A stretch of DNA of 64,000 nt from assembly GCA_021781745.1 (NCBI GenBank), contig JAJXWH010000029.1:1-64000 (forward strand), given 5' to 3'. Both the position numbers and the translations under genes were made by a program. The stretch's first letter is position 1. Each line of letters starts with the position of its first letter. Positions 45,387-53,440 of this stretch are shown here, piece by piece. Origin of the DNA: Bacillota bacterium. Its GTDB lineage: Bacteria > Bacillota > Clostridia > Clostridiales > Clostridiaceae. The notes under the pieces are model-generated. The model had not been told where the DNA came from and did no database searches. It worked only from the letters and a program-made list of their open reading frames with translations.

Positions 45387-45486
45387 TCATTGAAAGTGAT
45401 AAACTTCCTGTTATAAATACGATGAATAAAGGTAAAATATATTTGTTAGATAATTAAGAGTTACAAAATGAAAGGGGAACATAATT

Positions 45487-45648
45487 ATGGTTAGAAACGC
45501 ATATGACGTTAAAGGTTTAAAAATACTAAATTCAGATGATTCAGTGCAAAGTTCCGCTAGTAGCGTTTATTCTGGCAGTGCTAAAAAATCTGCCTCAAAA
45601 AAAGGTAATATAACAAGTTCTTCAGATTCATCAGACATTTCAAAATAA
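45487..45648 (+). CDS. Small Ser/Lys-rich protein, 53 aa, unknown
   Basis: A short frame from ATG 45487 to TAA 45648, with a strong AAAGGGG site 9 nt upstream. It reads MVRNAYDVKGLKILNSDDS at the N-terminus and becomes Ser- and Lys-rich (SGSAKKSASKKG) with a final SSSDSSDISK. It is followed by hairpins, the first at 45650-45676, the second 45689-45747. The low complexity and the terminator make a real small gene likely. No family is recognised; small Ser-rich peptides like this are found as exported or spore-linked products in clostridia, but this is only a guess. Confidence 0.55.
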   Translation: MVRNAYDVKGLKILNSDDSVQSSASSVYSGSAKKSASKKGNITSSSDSSDISK

Positions 45649-45688
45649 ACTTGATGTGTAATTACATATCAAGTTAATAGGGTTCTAT

Positions 45689-45747
45689 AACTAAATAATA
45701 ACCTACATAAACTTTATTTGAAAGTTTATGTAGGTTATTATTTAGTT
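45689..45747. terminator. Very long bidirectional terminator hairpin
   Basis: Perfect inverted arms of 27 bp (45689-45715 and 45721-45747) around a 5-nt loop. The arms contain AATAACCTACATAAACTTT and its complement. It lies between convergent genes and has T-rich flanks in both directions. The length is unusual for a terminator. Confidence 0.75.
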
Positions 45748-45750
45748 TAT

Positions 45751-46119
45751 CTACTTTATTAATAAATTTAAAACTATTAAGATTAATGGAATAGTCATAA
45801 CAATAGTTGCAAGTGGAGGATAATATTTAACCATATTTTTATTTTTATTAAATCCAGCCCAATATGAAATTATTTCTAAAATAATATTTACTATGCCTAA
45901 TATAGTTGCTCCCATAAAATATTCTGTATTCACTACACCTAATATATATATTGCACTAACTGAAATCCATAAACTTGATAATAAATATCTAAAAATTGAT
46001 AATTATTTTGTTAGCATTTTCATTCCAAACATTTCATCCTGTTTTGATGAAAAAAATATAGTTAGGGATGTAGCAATTTGTATAATAGATAAAATAACTA
46101 GTCCTATTTTTCCAAGCAT
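45751..46119 (-). pseudogene. Four-helix membrane protein broken by an in-frame TAA
   Basis: A single frame from ATG 46119 to stop 45751 is open except for a TAA at 46005-46003. The first part (38 aa) reads MLGKIGLVILSIIQIATSL and has one helix. After the stop the frame continues LSIFRYLLSSLWISVSAIY, then EYFMGATILGIVNIILEII and a final YPPLATIVMTIPLILIVLNL, three more helices. The full protein would be about 122 aa. An AGGTGG site precedes the first ATG, and a GTG at 45933 with AGGTG could express the last two helices alone. Family unknown. It is probably a recent nonsense mutation. Confidence 0.72.
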
Positions 46120-46157
46120 TAATTATTAACCACCTTTTACTTTTTAATCCTCCCTTA

Positions 46158-46174
46158 TTACTATTACGTTTTAT
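46158..46174 (-). repeat. 17-bp direct repeat, copy 1 (copy 2 at 46502-46518)
   Basis: TTACTATTACGTTTTAT occurs exactly at 46158-46174 and at 46502-46518, each 32-39 nt upstream of a small membrane-protein start on the minus strand. It could be a shared operator, or a leader duplicated with the gene. Confidence 0.55.
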
Positions 46175-46206
46175 CTGTAAAATATAAGTTTCATAATATT
46201 AAGTAT

Positions 46207-46470
46207 TTAATTAACATAATAATAAAAATATTCATTATATATAAAAAAGACGCTACTCATGACTATAAAACTAACTATTATAAGTGTTTTCTTCCTGCTG
46301 TTCATATTGATTCCGCTATCTATAATTTTTCTGTTTAAAACACCAACAAAACCAATCATTAAAATTAAAGGTGTAATATTATATTTAATTGCATATATAC
46401 TTAAAAACATTGTAAATAAGTTAAGTAATATACCTGATATTACTGGATTCTTATAAAATATCAATTTCAT
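46207..46470 (-). CDS. Small membrane protein, 87 aa, unknown
   Basis: Starts MKLIFYKNPVISGILLNLFTM and has three predicted helices (about 8-25, 30-47, 62-82), separated by the basic loop NRKIIDSGINMNSRKK. An AAGGAAG site is 7 nt upstream. It shares the 17-bp upstream element TTACTATTACGTTTTAT with the neighbouring four-helix gene, so both may be co-regulated. No family is recognised. Confidence 0.6.
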   Translation of the reverse strand: MKLIFYKNPVISGILLNLFTMFLSIYAIKYNITPLILMIGFVGVLNRKIIDSGINMNSRKKTLIIVSFIVMSSVFFIYNEYFYYYVN

Positions 46471-46501
46471 AACACACTTCCTTTACTTGCTTCACAGTAA
46501 T

Positions 46502-46518
46502 TTACTATTACGTTTTAT
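46502..46518 (-). repeat. 17-bp direct repeat, copy 2
   Basis: The second exact copy of TTACTATTACGTTTTAT, upstream of the 46207-46470 gene. See copy 1 at 46158. Confidence 0.55.
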
Positions 46519-46582
46519 AAGAACATACTGCAGTAGTTTGGGTTGAAAATGCTTATTCGTGACAGTAAAAACACCATACTAA

Positions 46583-47557
46583 TTACGTTATAAAATAAGG
46601 ATTTCCAAGTGCTTTATATCCATTAGAATCTGTTATTTCAAGACGGATGTACGTCCAAGATTTATCTATCTCAAATTCAACGTGAGTAATATCATCGTTC
46701 AAAGATAATCTATGCGGGCAATGCCAAACTGAATTTTTTAAATATACAGATTTAACAGGCGTAAAGTCCGCATAAAAAATATTATCCTCAATATACATAC
46801 TGTGTATTTGCGGGGCTTGCCCGTTTTTACCAATGCACGAGTAAAAATCGCCCGCTTCAAGCGCGTTGATAATACACATTTGACTTAATTCTTTTGCCTT
46901 TATCATCACAAAACCACCCATATATTTACTGTATGGTGAGTCAGGAGGAAAGTCAAGTTCTTTGTTTCCACTATGGTTATCGTCGGCTGCAACCGCCCAT
47001 AATTTACACCCATTTCTTAGCATTGCATCGTAATATATATCTGACCAGCCTGTACGGTTTATTTTTTCAACTATATTATTATAAATCTCCATCGCAAAAA
47101 TACCTTTGAGACCTAAAAATTCTTCGGTTTCATAAAATGTAGAACCATGGAATGAACAGGCAGGATGATTATATGTTACTAAATAATCGTTGTCGACATA
47201 TGATTTAATCAGCTTATTAGCATTTTCAAGGCTAAATTCAAGATTAAGCGGAAAATAATCTTCTTCAACGCCATAATATTTAGGATAACAATTAAAATGA
47301 TATATTTTCAGAGTTTTAGGGTCATTCCATAATACCTCAAATCCTGGAAGAGCATAAAACTCATCATCATTCAGATTATCCATATATGTAAGTTTATTAT
47401 AGCCTGTAAAAGCGATGATGTTATATCCGTGTGATTTATATAATTCTTTTATTTGCAGAGGGGTTGTAAATCCGGTTCCGGAATCATATTCTTTGGTGTG
47501 ACAATGTAGATTTGTCTTATACACATTACCATCAAGCGGTAATAAATCAATTTTCAT
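46583..47557 (-). CDS. PHP-domain metal-dependent phosphoesterase-like protein
   Basis: A 324-aa protein whose first half is a PHP domain: NLHCHTKEYDSGTGFTTPLQ gives the first HxH motif, then YNIIAFTGYN, LPGFEVLWND, and VTYNHPACSFHG and AVAADDNHSG supply later ligands. The normal DH in motif II is replaced by GYN, so the metal site may be incomplete. The C-terminal half (KLDFPPDSPYSKYMGGFVM, here about residues 217-235, and beta strands) is typical of larger PHP proteins of unknown function. Codon use and base composition look G+C-richer than the neighbours, suggesting acquisition from another lineage. Monocistronic. Confidence 0.78.
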   Translation of the reverse strand: MKIDLLPLDGNVYKTNLHCHTKEYDSGTGFTTPLQIKELYKSHGYNIIAFTGYNKLTYMDNLNDDEFYALPGFEVLWNDPKTLKIYHFNCYPKYYGVEEDYFPLNLEFSLENANKLIKSYVDNDYLVTYNHPACSFHGSTFYETEEFLGLKGIFAMEIYNNIVEKINRTGWSDIYYDAMLRNGCKLWAVAADDNHSGNKELDFPPDSPYSKYMGGFVMIKAKELSQMCIINALEAGDFYSCIGKNGQAPQIHSMYIEDNIFYADFTPVKSVYLKNSVWHCPHRLSLNDDITHVEFEIDKSWTYIRLEITDSNGYKALGNPYFIT

Positions 47558-47682
47558 AACTATATCTCCTTATATCGTATATTATATAAATAGTCAGTAC
47601 TTCGTCTTATTTACAAACTTGCACTAAATTATAGCGCGCCTATATGATAATTGTAACATTAATTCCAATATAATATATATAA

Positions 47683-47936
47683 TTAAATAAAAATTGGCTC
47701 TATTCCTTTAAAATATGTTATTTTCGTATAAGCATAAGCTACATTGCATTGAACCATGAAATTCTTTATCTTAATAACTTCTTCACCGGTTTCAAATAGT
47801 TGTAGCGATTTAAGCCAGTACATATAATTAATGTTAATTTCTACAATTTTAGCACTCTTTCAAATTGAATAACCTGCAATCATACATTTATCGTATTTAA
47901 TCAATGTATCTAATGTTTTCTTAATACCAAGCGTTT
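47683..47936 (-). pseudogene. Possible degenerate coding remnant
   Basis: A minus-strand frame about 85 codons long with one TGA reads KTLGIKKTLDTLIKYDKCMI near its start and ends FKGIEPIFI before TAA 47685. The amino acid composition looks protein-like, but there is no start with a binding site and no family is recognised. The region 47558-47682 shows nothing else. It may be a decayed gene or transposase remnant. Confidence 0.25.
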
Positions 47937-47966
47937 TAGAATACTTTTTATTTTAATTTTTCAAAC

Positions 47967-48467
47967 TCACCTATTACACATACTTATAGCTTCAATTGCT
48001 ACACTTCCGCCTCTTACAACTTCAATTCTACTACAAATGCGCTTTTGTAGTAACTTTATAAAATTATCATTTAGGATTTCATTTTGGACACATTCAAATA
48101 GAATTGTACTATTATCATAATCTGTAATCCTCACTTCAAAACCCTTAGCAATTCTAAATGCCTCTGACTTATCATTTTCAGAACAGTTACTAACTTTCAC
48201 AAAAAGTAATTCTTTCCTATGAATTGGTATATCAGTATAATCAACAACCTTTATTACTTCAACACACCTGTTTAATTGCTTTTTTACTTGCTCAAAGGTT
48301 CTGTCATCACTTGTAAGGCTTATCGTCATTCTAGAAATAGTTTCATCCTCTGTAGTTCCTACAGAGAGACTATTCAAGTTATATAACTTGCTTGAAAATA
48401 GTCCTGAAATTCTTGCAAGTACACCTATTTTATTTTCTACATACAAACATATCCATCTTTTCTTCAT
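47967..48467 (-). CDS. ilvN: Acetolactate synthase small (regulatory) subunit
   Basis: A 166-aa protein: N-terminal ACT domain starting KKRWICLYVENKIGVLARISGLF (shown here from residue 2 on), with the SVGTTEDETISRMTISL loop, and a second half KELLFVKVS typical of IlvH/IlvN. It makes the catalytic subunit feedback-sensitive to valine. It follows ilvB by about 15 nt on the same mRNA. The ATG at 48467 lies 8 nt after AGAGG; the TTG at 48473 is an alternative. Confidence 0.9.
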   Translation of the reverse strand: MKKRWICLYVENKIGVLARISGLFSSKLYNLNSLSVGTTEDETISRMTISLTSDDRTFEQVKKQLNRCVEVIKVVDYTDIPIHRKELLFVKVSNCSENDKSEAFRIAKGFEVRITDYDNSTILFECVQNEILNDNFIKLLQKRICSRIEVVRGGSVAIEAISMCNR

Positions 48468-48481
48468 ATTCAATACCTCTC

Positions 48482-50209
48482 TTAAAACTCCAAAATCATT
48501 TCATTTAAACCATTACCACCTGGTACAATTGGTAAAACATTGGCATACCTTTCAATTATAAACTCTATAATTGTAGGTCCATTCTTATTAGATTTTGCCT
48601 CTTCAAATGCTTTGTCAATATCTTCTGTTTGATGAACTCTAATACCTTTTGCATCATAACTTTGAGCAAGTTTTACAAAATCAGGAGTATATTTTGGGCA
48701 TCCAATAACTGCGTTTCTACAATTCCTTTCGCAACTTTTTCTATATCTTAAACAAGTACTTGAATATCTTTTTTTATAAAACATTTCCTGCCACTGGCGC
48801 ACATTTCCCAAACATGAATTATTAAATACACACAATATCAATGGAAGTTCTAAAGCAACTGCTGTAGCCATCTCTTGGATGTTCATCTGTATGCCGCCAT
48901 CTCCTGAAATGCAAATAACATCTTTATCAGGATTACCAAGCTTTGCACCTATAGCTGCTGGGAAACCATACCCCATTGTTCCAAATCCACCAGATGTCAG
49001 CATCTGCCTGTTTTCATCCAATTCGAGATACTGTGTTGTCCAAAGCTGATTTTGTCCTACATCAGTTACAACAATAGAATCTCTAAACATCTCATTAATT
49101 TTTCTTAAGATTATTTCTGGTGTCATCCCTGAATGCTTATTCATATTAACTGGATAAGCATTTTTCCATCTTTCAATTTCACTAATCCACGCTTCTATAT
49201 TAAGGGATACTGTGTTTTTAATCATCATCTCAATAACATCTTTAGCATCTGCAACAATAGAAATGTAAGCATCAACGTTTTTTGAAATTGAAACTGAATC
49301 TATATCAACATGAATAATAAAAGCATTCTTTGCAAATTCGCTAATCTTTCCTGTAATTCTGTCATTAAACCTTGTTCCTATAGAAAACAAAACATCACAT
49401 TCACTAATTGCTCTGTTGGATGCATAATTACCATGCATTCCCATATTCCCCACATATAATGGGTGAGTTGTTGGTATTGCGCCCTTTCCCATAATGGTTG
49501 TAATAATTGGAATTCTCATAATTTCAGCTAATTTAATTAATTCTTTGCCTGCATTTGCAATTTTTACTCCTCCCCCAATTAGAAATACCGGTTTTTTTGC
49601 CTTACTCAATGCTTCCATTACTTTCTTGATTTTCCCTGGATGCACTTTCCCTGTATTTGGCTTATACCCTCTAATATTTGCTTCCACTGGATAATCACCA
49701 CTGCCATATTCTTGCTGAATATCCTTTGGCAGGTCAACAAGTACTGGTCCTGGTCTCCCAGTCCTTGCAATATAAAATGCTTCTTTAATAATTCGTCCTA
49801 AATCTTTTCTGTCGAGCACTGTTATAGCATATTTACAAATATTTCTTACCATACCTACAATATCTACTTCCTGAAATGCATCATTTCCAATTAAGTTTGT
49901 TGGTACTTGACCTGTAAAACAAACTAATGGAACACTATCATAATTCGCAGTAGCAATTCCCGTAACAATATTTGTTGCACCAGGTCCACTTGTCACAAGA
50001 CAAACCCCTACTTTTCTTGTAGAACGTGCATAGCCATCTGCTGCGTGAATTAATGCTTGTTCATGCCTTGGTAATATTACCTCAATATCTGACTCATCAT
50101 ATAGTGCGTCAAATAAATCAATTACCATTCCTCCTGGATATGCAAAAATCATATCTACTTCTTCTTCCTTCAATGCTTTAACAAATAATTCAGTCCCTTT
50201 TATTCTCAT
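48482..50209 (-). CDS. ilvB: Acetolactate synthase large (catalytic) subunit
   Basis: A 575-aa ThDP enzyme making 2-acetolactate for valine, leucine and isoleucine. The N-terminal ThDP Glu is in RHEQALIHAADGYAR; FTGQVPTNLIGNDAFQE and the central FAD domain (GMHGNYASN, VDIDSVSI) follow; the Mg2+/ThDP motif is GDGGIQMNIQE...FNN. After KKRYSSTC there is an extra ~20-residue segment with a Cys cluster (CLRYRKSCERNCRNAVIGC). Such Cys insertions occur in some anaerobe IlvB proteins. It is next to a TetR regulator, with the half-operator in the gap, so it may be TetR-controlled. Confidence 0.92.
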   Translation of the reverse strand: MRIKGTELFVKALKEEEVDMIFAYPGGMVIDLFDALYDESDIEVILPRHEQALIHAADGYARSTRKVGVCLVTSGPGATNIVTGIATANYDSVPLVCFTGQVPTNLIGNDAFQEVDIVGMVRNICKYAITVLDRKDLGRIIKEAFYIARTGRPGPVLVDLPKDIQQEYGSGDYPVEANIRGYKPNTGKVHPGKIKKVMEALSKAKKPVFLIGGGVKIANAGKELIKLAEIMRIPIITTIMGKGAIPTTHPLYVGNMGMHGNYASNRAISECDVLFSIGTRFNDRITGKISEFAKNAFIIHVDIDSVSISKNVDAYISIVADAKDVIEMMIKNTVSLNIEAWISEIERWKNAYPVNMNKHSGMTPEIILRKINEMFRDSIVVTDVGQNQLWTTQYLELDENRQMLTSGGFGTMGYGFPAAIGAKLGNPDKDVICISGDGGIQMNIQEMATAVALELPLILCVFNNSCLGNVRQWQEMFYKKRYSSTCLRYRKSCERNCRNAVIGCPKYTPDFVKLAQSYDAKGIRVHQTEDIDKAFEEAKSNKNGPTIIEFIIERYANVLPIVPGGNGLNEMILEF

Positions 50210-50242
50210 AACTACTCACCTCATATTTTACATCATACAACA

Positions 50243-50260
50243 TGCGTGTACTTGCTTGCA
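50243..50260 (-). promoter_or_regulatory. Half-operator upstream of ilvB
   Basis: TGCAAGCAAGTACACGCA on the minus strand contains GCAAGTA, the half-site of the perfect TetR operator at 50910-50925, 34 bp before the ilvB start. The second half is imperfect (CGC instead of TTGC). Confidence 0.4.
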
Positions 50261-50310
50261 TTAGATGTTTTTTTAATGGCGCTTTTTAGGCACCATTAAA
50301 TTCTAATATA

Positions 50311-50892
50311 TTATTTCTTTTGAATTCCGTTTATAAAAACCTCAACACTTTTCTCTATGTATTCCTGTTTTTCAATTTCTGTCAATTTATTTTCAAAAGA
50401 AGCTTTCAAAAATGCAAAACCAAAATTCATTGATAAAAACATTGTTGCTAAACATTCAAAATTTGTCTCTGAAATTTTATTTTTTTCATACATCTTTTCA
50501 AAATATAGCTTCAAGGATTTTTTGAAAAGATCTGGTATTTGCATAATTTTAGGGGCAGTTTCCTCATAAATCTGTGGTGCCCTGAGACCAATTGAAAGTT
50601 TTACAAAGTCTGATGTTATATTCTCCAAGTATTTACTTGCAAACATCTTTAAATCAGCCTGTAATTCCCAAATGCACTGGCTAAATGTGTCCTCCGAAAT
50701 ATTAGGCTTCCACTCTTTCTCATCTAATGCACAAAGTACAATCTCCTTCTTACTCTTAAATTTCCTAAAAATAGTGCACTCATTTACCTTTGCTAAACTC
50801 GCAATATCTTTTGTAGTGGTCGCAGAGTACCCTTTTTCTTTAATAAGTTCAATTGCAGCATTCATAATTCTCCATTGTGTATCCTCTATCAT
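50311..50892 (-). CDS. TetR-family repressor
   Basis: A 193-aa regulator with an N-terminal TetR HTH: RIMNAAIELIKEKGYSATTT, then KDIASLAKVNECTIFRKFKSK. The C-terminal ligand domain is all-helical with EEKNKISETNFECL and a final SVEVFINGIQ. The ATG at 50892 is preceded by TGGAGG; the longer frame to 50913 lies within the operator. A perfect 16-bp palindrome overlaps the promoter, and its half is found before ilvB. The ligand is unknown, but the neighbour suggests a branched-chain or acyl compound. Confidence 0.88.
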   Translation of the reverse strand: MIEDTQWRIMNAAIELIKEKGYSATTTKDIASLAKVNECTIFRKFKSKKEIVLCALDEKEWKPNISEDTFSQCIWELQADLKMFASKYLENITSDFVKLSIGLRAPQIYEETAPKIMQIPDLFKKSLKLYFEKMYEKNKISETNFECLATMFLSMNFGFAFLKASFENKLTEIEKQEYIEKSVEVFINGIQKK

Positions 50893-50909
50893 TTTTTCCT
50901 CCATCTTAC

Positions 50910-50925
50910 GCAAGTAATTACTTGC
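50910..50925. promoter_or_regulatory. TetR operator, perfect 16-bp palindrome
   Basis: GCAAGTAATTACTTGC, just upstream of the tetR ribosome binding site. It fits autoregulation by the TetR-family protein. Confidence 0.72.
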
Positions 50926-51024
50926 ATAAAATTTTAAACCTTTGCGGGTTACTTGTCAATTATTTTATGTTTTTTATCTAAGCATTACCCAAAGGTTAAA
51001 TATAAATTTATGATTAAATTTTAA

Positions 51025-51705
51025 CTATTTTATTAATCCTCCATGGAAAATACACTCATAAACCTTAATATTATCAAAATATATTTCCTCATGTCCTTGA
51101 AACCAGTTAAATTCCCCATTTACAATACAATGGTATTTATGCTGTCCATTTTGATAAATGATAGGTCCTCTATATGGATTCTCCTTAGTTACTAAACTCA
51201 AAGCTTCCTTTAAGAAGCTGCCTGAGAATTTATCATCTAACACTCTTCCAATATAATTCATTGACCAAAACGGAATATTATCTTTCCATAAAGCTTCTTC
51301 CCCCGAAAAATTTCTGCCTCCTAAGTATGTGTCAATATACTTTAAATTTCCATCCACATACTCTAAATCATGAGAATTTGGTCTTGAGGATTTACTCTCT
51401 GGTCCCTTTCCAGCATATGTTGATTTTTTCGCCCTGCATAGAAAATCAATCAACTCTTCATCTATATAATTAACTTTATTTTCTTCGATGCATAAACGAC
51501 AATTTTCTTCATAATCATTAACCAGCTTATCAATGCTTACTTTAAAAAAATCACTTAATGAAATCAATCTTGCAATATCAGGATGGGACTGTCCCACTTC
51601 CCATTTTGCAACCGCCTGTCTTGATATACCTAAAATTTCAGCTAATTTTTCTTGTGACAGGCATCTTGCTTTTCTAAGTGTTTGCAATTGTTCTTGAAAA
51701 CTCAT
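51025..51705 (-). CDS. XRE-type regulator with C-terminal DUF5680 domain
   Basis: A 226-aa protein. The first 65 residues are a HTH_XRE domain, SQEKLAEILGISRQAVAKWE (about residues 18-37) and SHPDIARLISLSDFF. The C-terminal ~140 residues fit the DUF5680 fold: FLCRAKKSTYAGKG, SHDLEYVDGNLKYIDTYLGG, FSGEEALWKDNIPFWSMNYIG and PYRGPIIYQNGQHKYHCIV. DUF5680 is often linked with this HTH in clostridia and may bind a small ligand. The targets are not evident; no close operon. RBS GAGGTGATTAAATT. Confidence 0.85.
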   Translation of the reverse strand: MSFQEQLQTLRKARCLSQEKLAEILGISRQAVAKWEVGQSHPDIARLISLSDFFKVSIDKLVNDYEENCRLCIEENKVNYIDEELIDFLCRAKKSTYAGKGPESKSSRPNSHDLEYVDGNLKYIDTYLGGRNFSGEEALWKDNIPFWSMNYIGRVLDDKFSGSFLKEALSLVTKENPYRGPIIYQNGQHKYHCIVNGEFNWFQGHEEIYFDNIKVYECIFHGGLIK

Positions 51706-51811
51706 AATTTAATCACCTCTAATATAATTATAATGACATATTACCGCATTTCTACCAAGTAAGTATAACAAAAATGACAACTAGAAGTTGCGTCTAAAAA
51801 AAGAATTTCAG

Positions 51812-52516
51812 TTACTTTTTGCCAAATGGACAGGCATAAAGGCACATACCACATATTTCAAGTTTATCTTCTTCCTTAAGTTTATGAAAATATTCTTCAC
51901 ATTTTCTTACATCTAACCTTAAATCACGTGGTTCATGTTCTACATAATTTCTACCAAGTATAGCTTGTGCAGGACATATTTTTACACACTCGCTGCAGCT
52001 GCCACATCTACTTTCTAATATTTCTTTATTTTCTTCAAAGGGCGCATCTGTTAATACTGTTGTCCATCTTACGCGAGGACCATGATCAGGATTAATTAAA
52101 AGACAGTTCTTCCCTATCCATCCAAAACCAGCAAGCCTTGATGTAAGTTTATGCGATATTGAAGCGCAAACTCTATTACTATCTATACGTTCTGCAGCAG
52201 GTAATGGCATTACTTTATAGCCCTCACGTTGTATTACCGAACTAACAATGGAAGCAAAATTATCGAGTCGATTGTTAATTACATCATAGGCATGTGTTTG
52301 GTATTGAAGTACATTTTCATATGTATCTCTATTTTTTAGAAGATCTACAATGCTCTTTTGTAATACTATTCCAATAGATAATGCTCTTGGGTAGTCGCAT
52401 AGCAAAGAACCGCTAATTTCTCTAATTTCGTTTGAAACCTGACTTATTCCTGCAACACCAATAAAATCAATACCATGGATATCACCTAATTCTTTTATTC
52501 TTTCTAGCAAACTCAT
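51812..52516 (-). CDS. Epoxyqueuosine-reductase-like Fe-S protein
   Basis: A 234-aa protein with a C-terminal double [4Fe-4S] motif: CGSCSECVKICPAQAI (CX2CX2CX3C) and the later CGMCLYACPFGKK. The N-terminal part includes AGFGWIGKNCLLINPDHGPRV, a corrinoid-binding-like segment as in QueG, but the protein is shorter than QueG and lacks the C-terminal HEAT repeats. In clostridia such proteins are annotated as Fe-S binding; the reaction is unknown. The ATG at 52516 lies 8 nt after GGAGG. Confidence 0.82.
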   Translation of the reverse strand: MSLLERIKELGDIHGIDFIGVAGISQVSNEIREISGSLLCDYPRALSIGIVLQKSIVDLLKNRDTYENVLQYQTHAYDVINNRLDNFASIVSSVIQREGYKVMPLPAAERIDSNRVCASISHKLTSRLAGFGWIGKNCLLINPDHGPRVRWTTVLTDAPFEENKEILESRCGSCSECVKICPAQAILGRNYVEHEPRDLRLDVRKCEEYFHKLKEEDKLEICGMCLYACPFGKK

Positions 52517-52741
52517 ATTTCTTACCTCCATAAAATTATAATTCATTTATCATACTATAATTGTTTCAAACTTTTCCTAAAAATGCAATTATATTTTAAT
52601 TTGATTATGATTTATAACCAATAGCTTGTAAATAGCATATTTACATTGAATAAAGTAATAACCTTGTGCTAACACTAGTATACGAACCTTTTCAATTCTG
52701 ATAAATTTGGCAAATAACGGTATTTTGTAAGGAGGCAAATA

Positions 52742-53440
52742 ATGTTTTTGAAAGTAGAAAATTTAAAGAAAAGCTATAATACAGGTGATATAACATCAAC
52801 AGTATTAAATGGTGCATTTATAAGTTTAGAAAAGAAAGAAATAGGTGTAATACTTGGACCTTCTGGTTCCGGGAAATCAACCCTTCTTAACATTATTGGA
52901 GGATTTGACAGATGCGATTCAGGTAAGGTTTCAGTTGATAACATAGATATTACTACACTAAGTGACAATAGGCTTACAGATTATAGACGAGAAAATATCG
53001 GCTTTATATTTCAATTTTATAATCTAATCCCTAACCTTACTGTAGTTGAAAATATAGAGGTTGTTTCAAATATAAGCAAATCACCGCTTAACGTTGATGA
53101 AGTTCTAGAAGCCGTAAGTATGTCAGATAAAAAGTTTAGATTTCCAAGGGAACTTAGTGGTGGTGAGCAACAGAGAGTTTCTATTGCAAGGGCTATAGTT
53201 AAAAATCCAACCCTTTTGTTATGTGATGAGCCAACAGGTGCTCTTGACTTTTCAACCTCAAGAGAAATATTAAAGCTTCTTCAGAAGGTAAACAAAGAGT
53301 TTGGCACAACTATACTTATGATAACCCATAACACTGCAATTAGCGCTATGGCTAATAAGGTTTATAGGGTTAGAAGTGGTGAAATTGTAGAAAGCATAGT
53401 TAATGATATAGCTTTGCCTGCAGAAAGGATTGAGTGGTAA
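52742..53440 (+). CDS. ABC transporter ATP-binding protein (MacB/LolD type)
   Basis: A 232-aa ATPase with Walker A GPSGSGKST, Q-loop FQFYNLIPNLT, signature LSGGEQQRVSIARAI, Walker B LLLCDEPTGALD and the H-loop THN. This is the type that pairs with FtsX-like permeases. Its stop codon overlaps the ATG of the permease by one base (TAATG), a sign of translational coupling. RBS AAGGAGGC. Substrate not known; antimicrobial-peptide export is common for this pairing, and no two-component system is directly adjacent here. Confidence 0.92.
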   Translation: MFLKVENLKKSYNTGDITSTVLNGAFISLEKKEIGVILGPSGSGKSTLLNIIGGFDRCDSGKVSVDNIDITTLSDNRLTDYRRENIGFIFQFYNLIPNLTVVENIEVVSNISKSPLNVDEVLEAVSMSDKKFRFPRELSGGEQQRVSIARAIVKNPTLLLCDEPTGALDFSTSREILKLLQKVNKEFGTTILMITHNTAISAMANKVYRVRSGEIVESIVNDIALPAERIEW

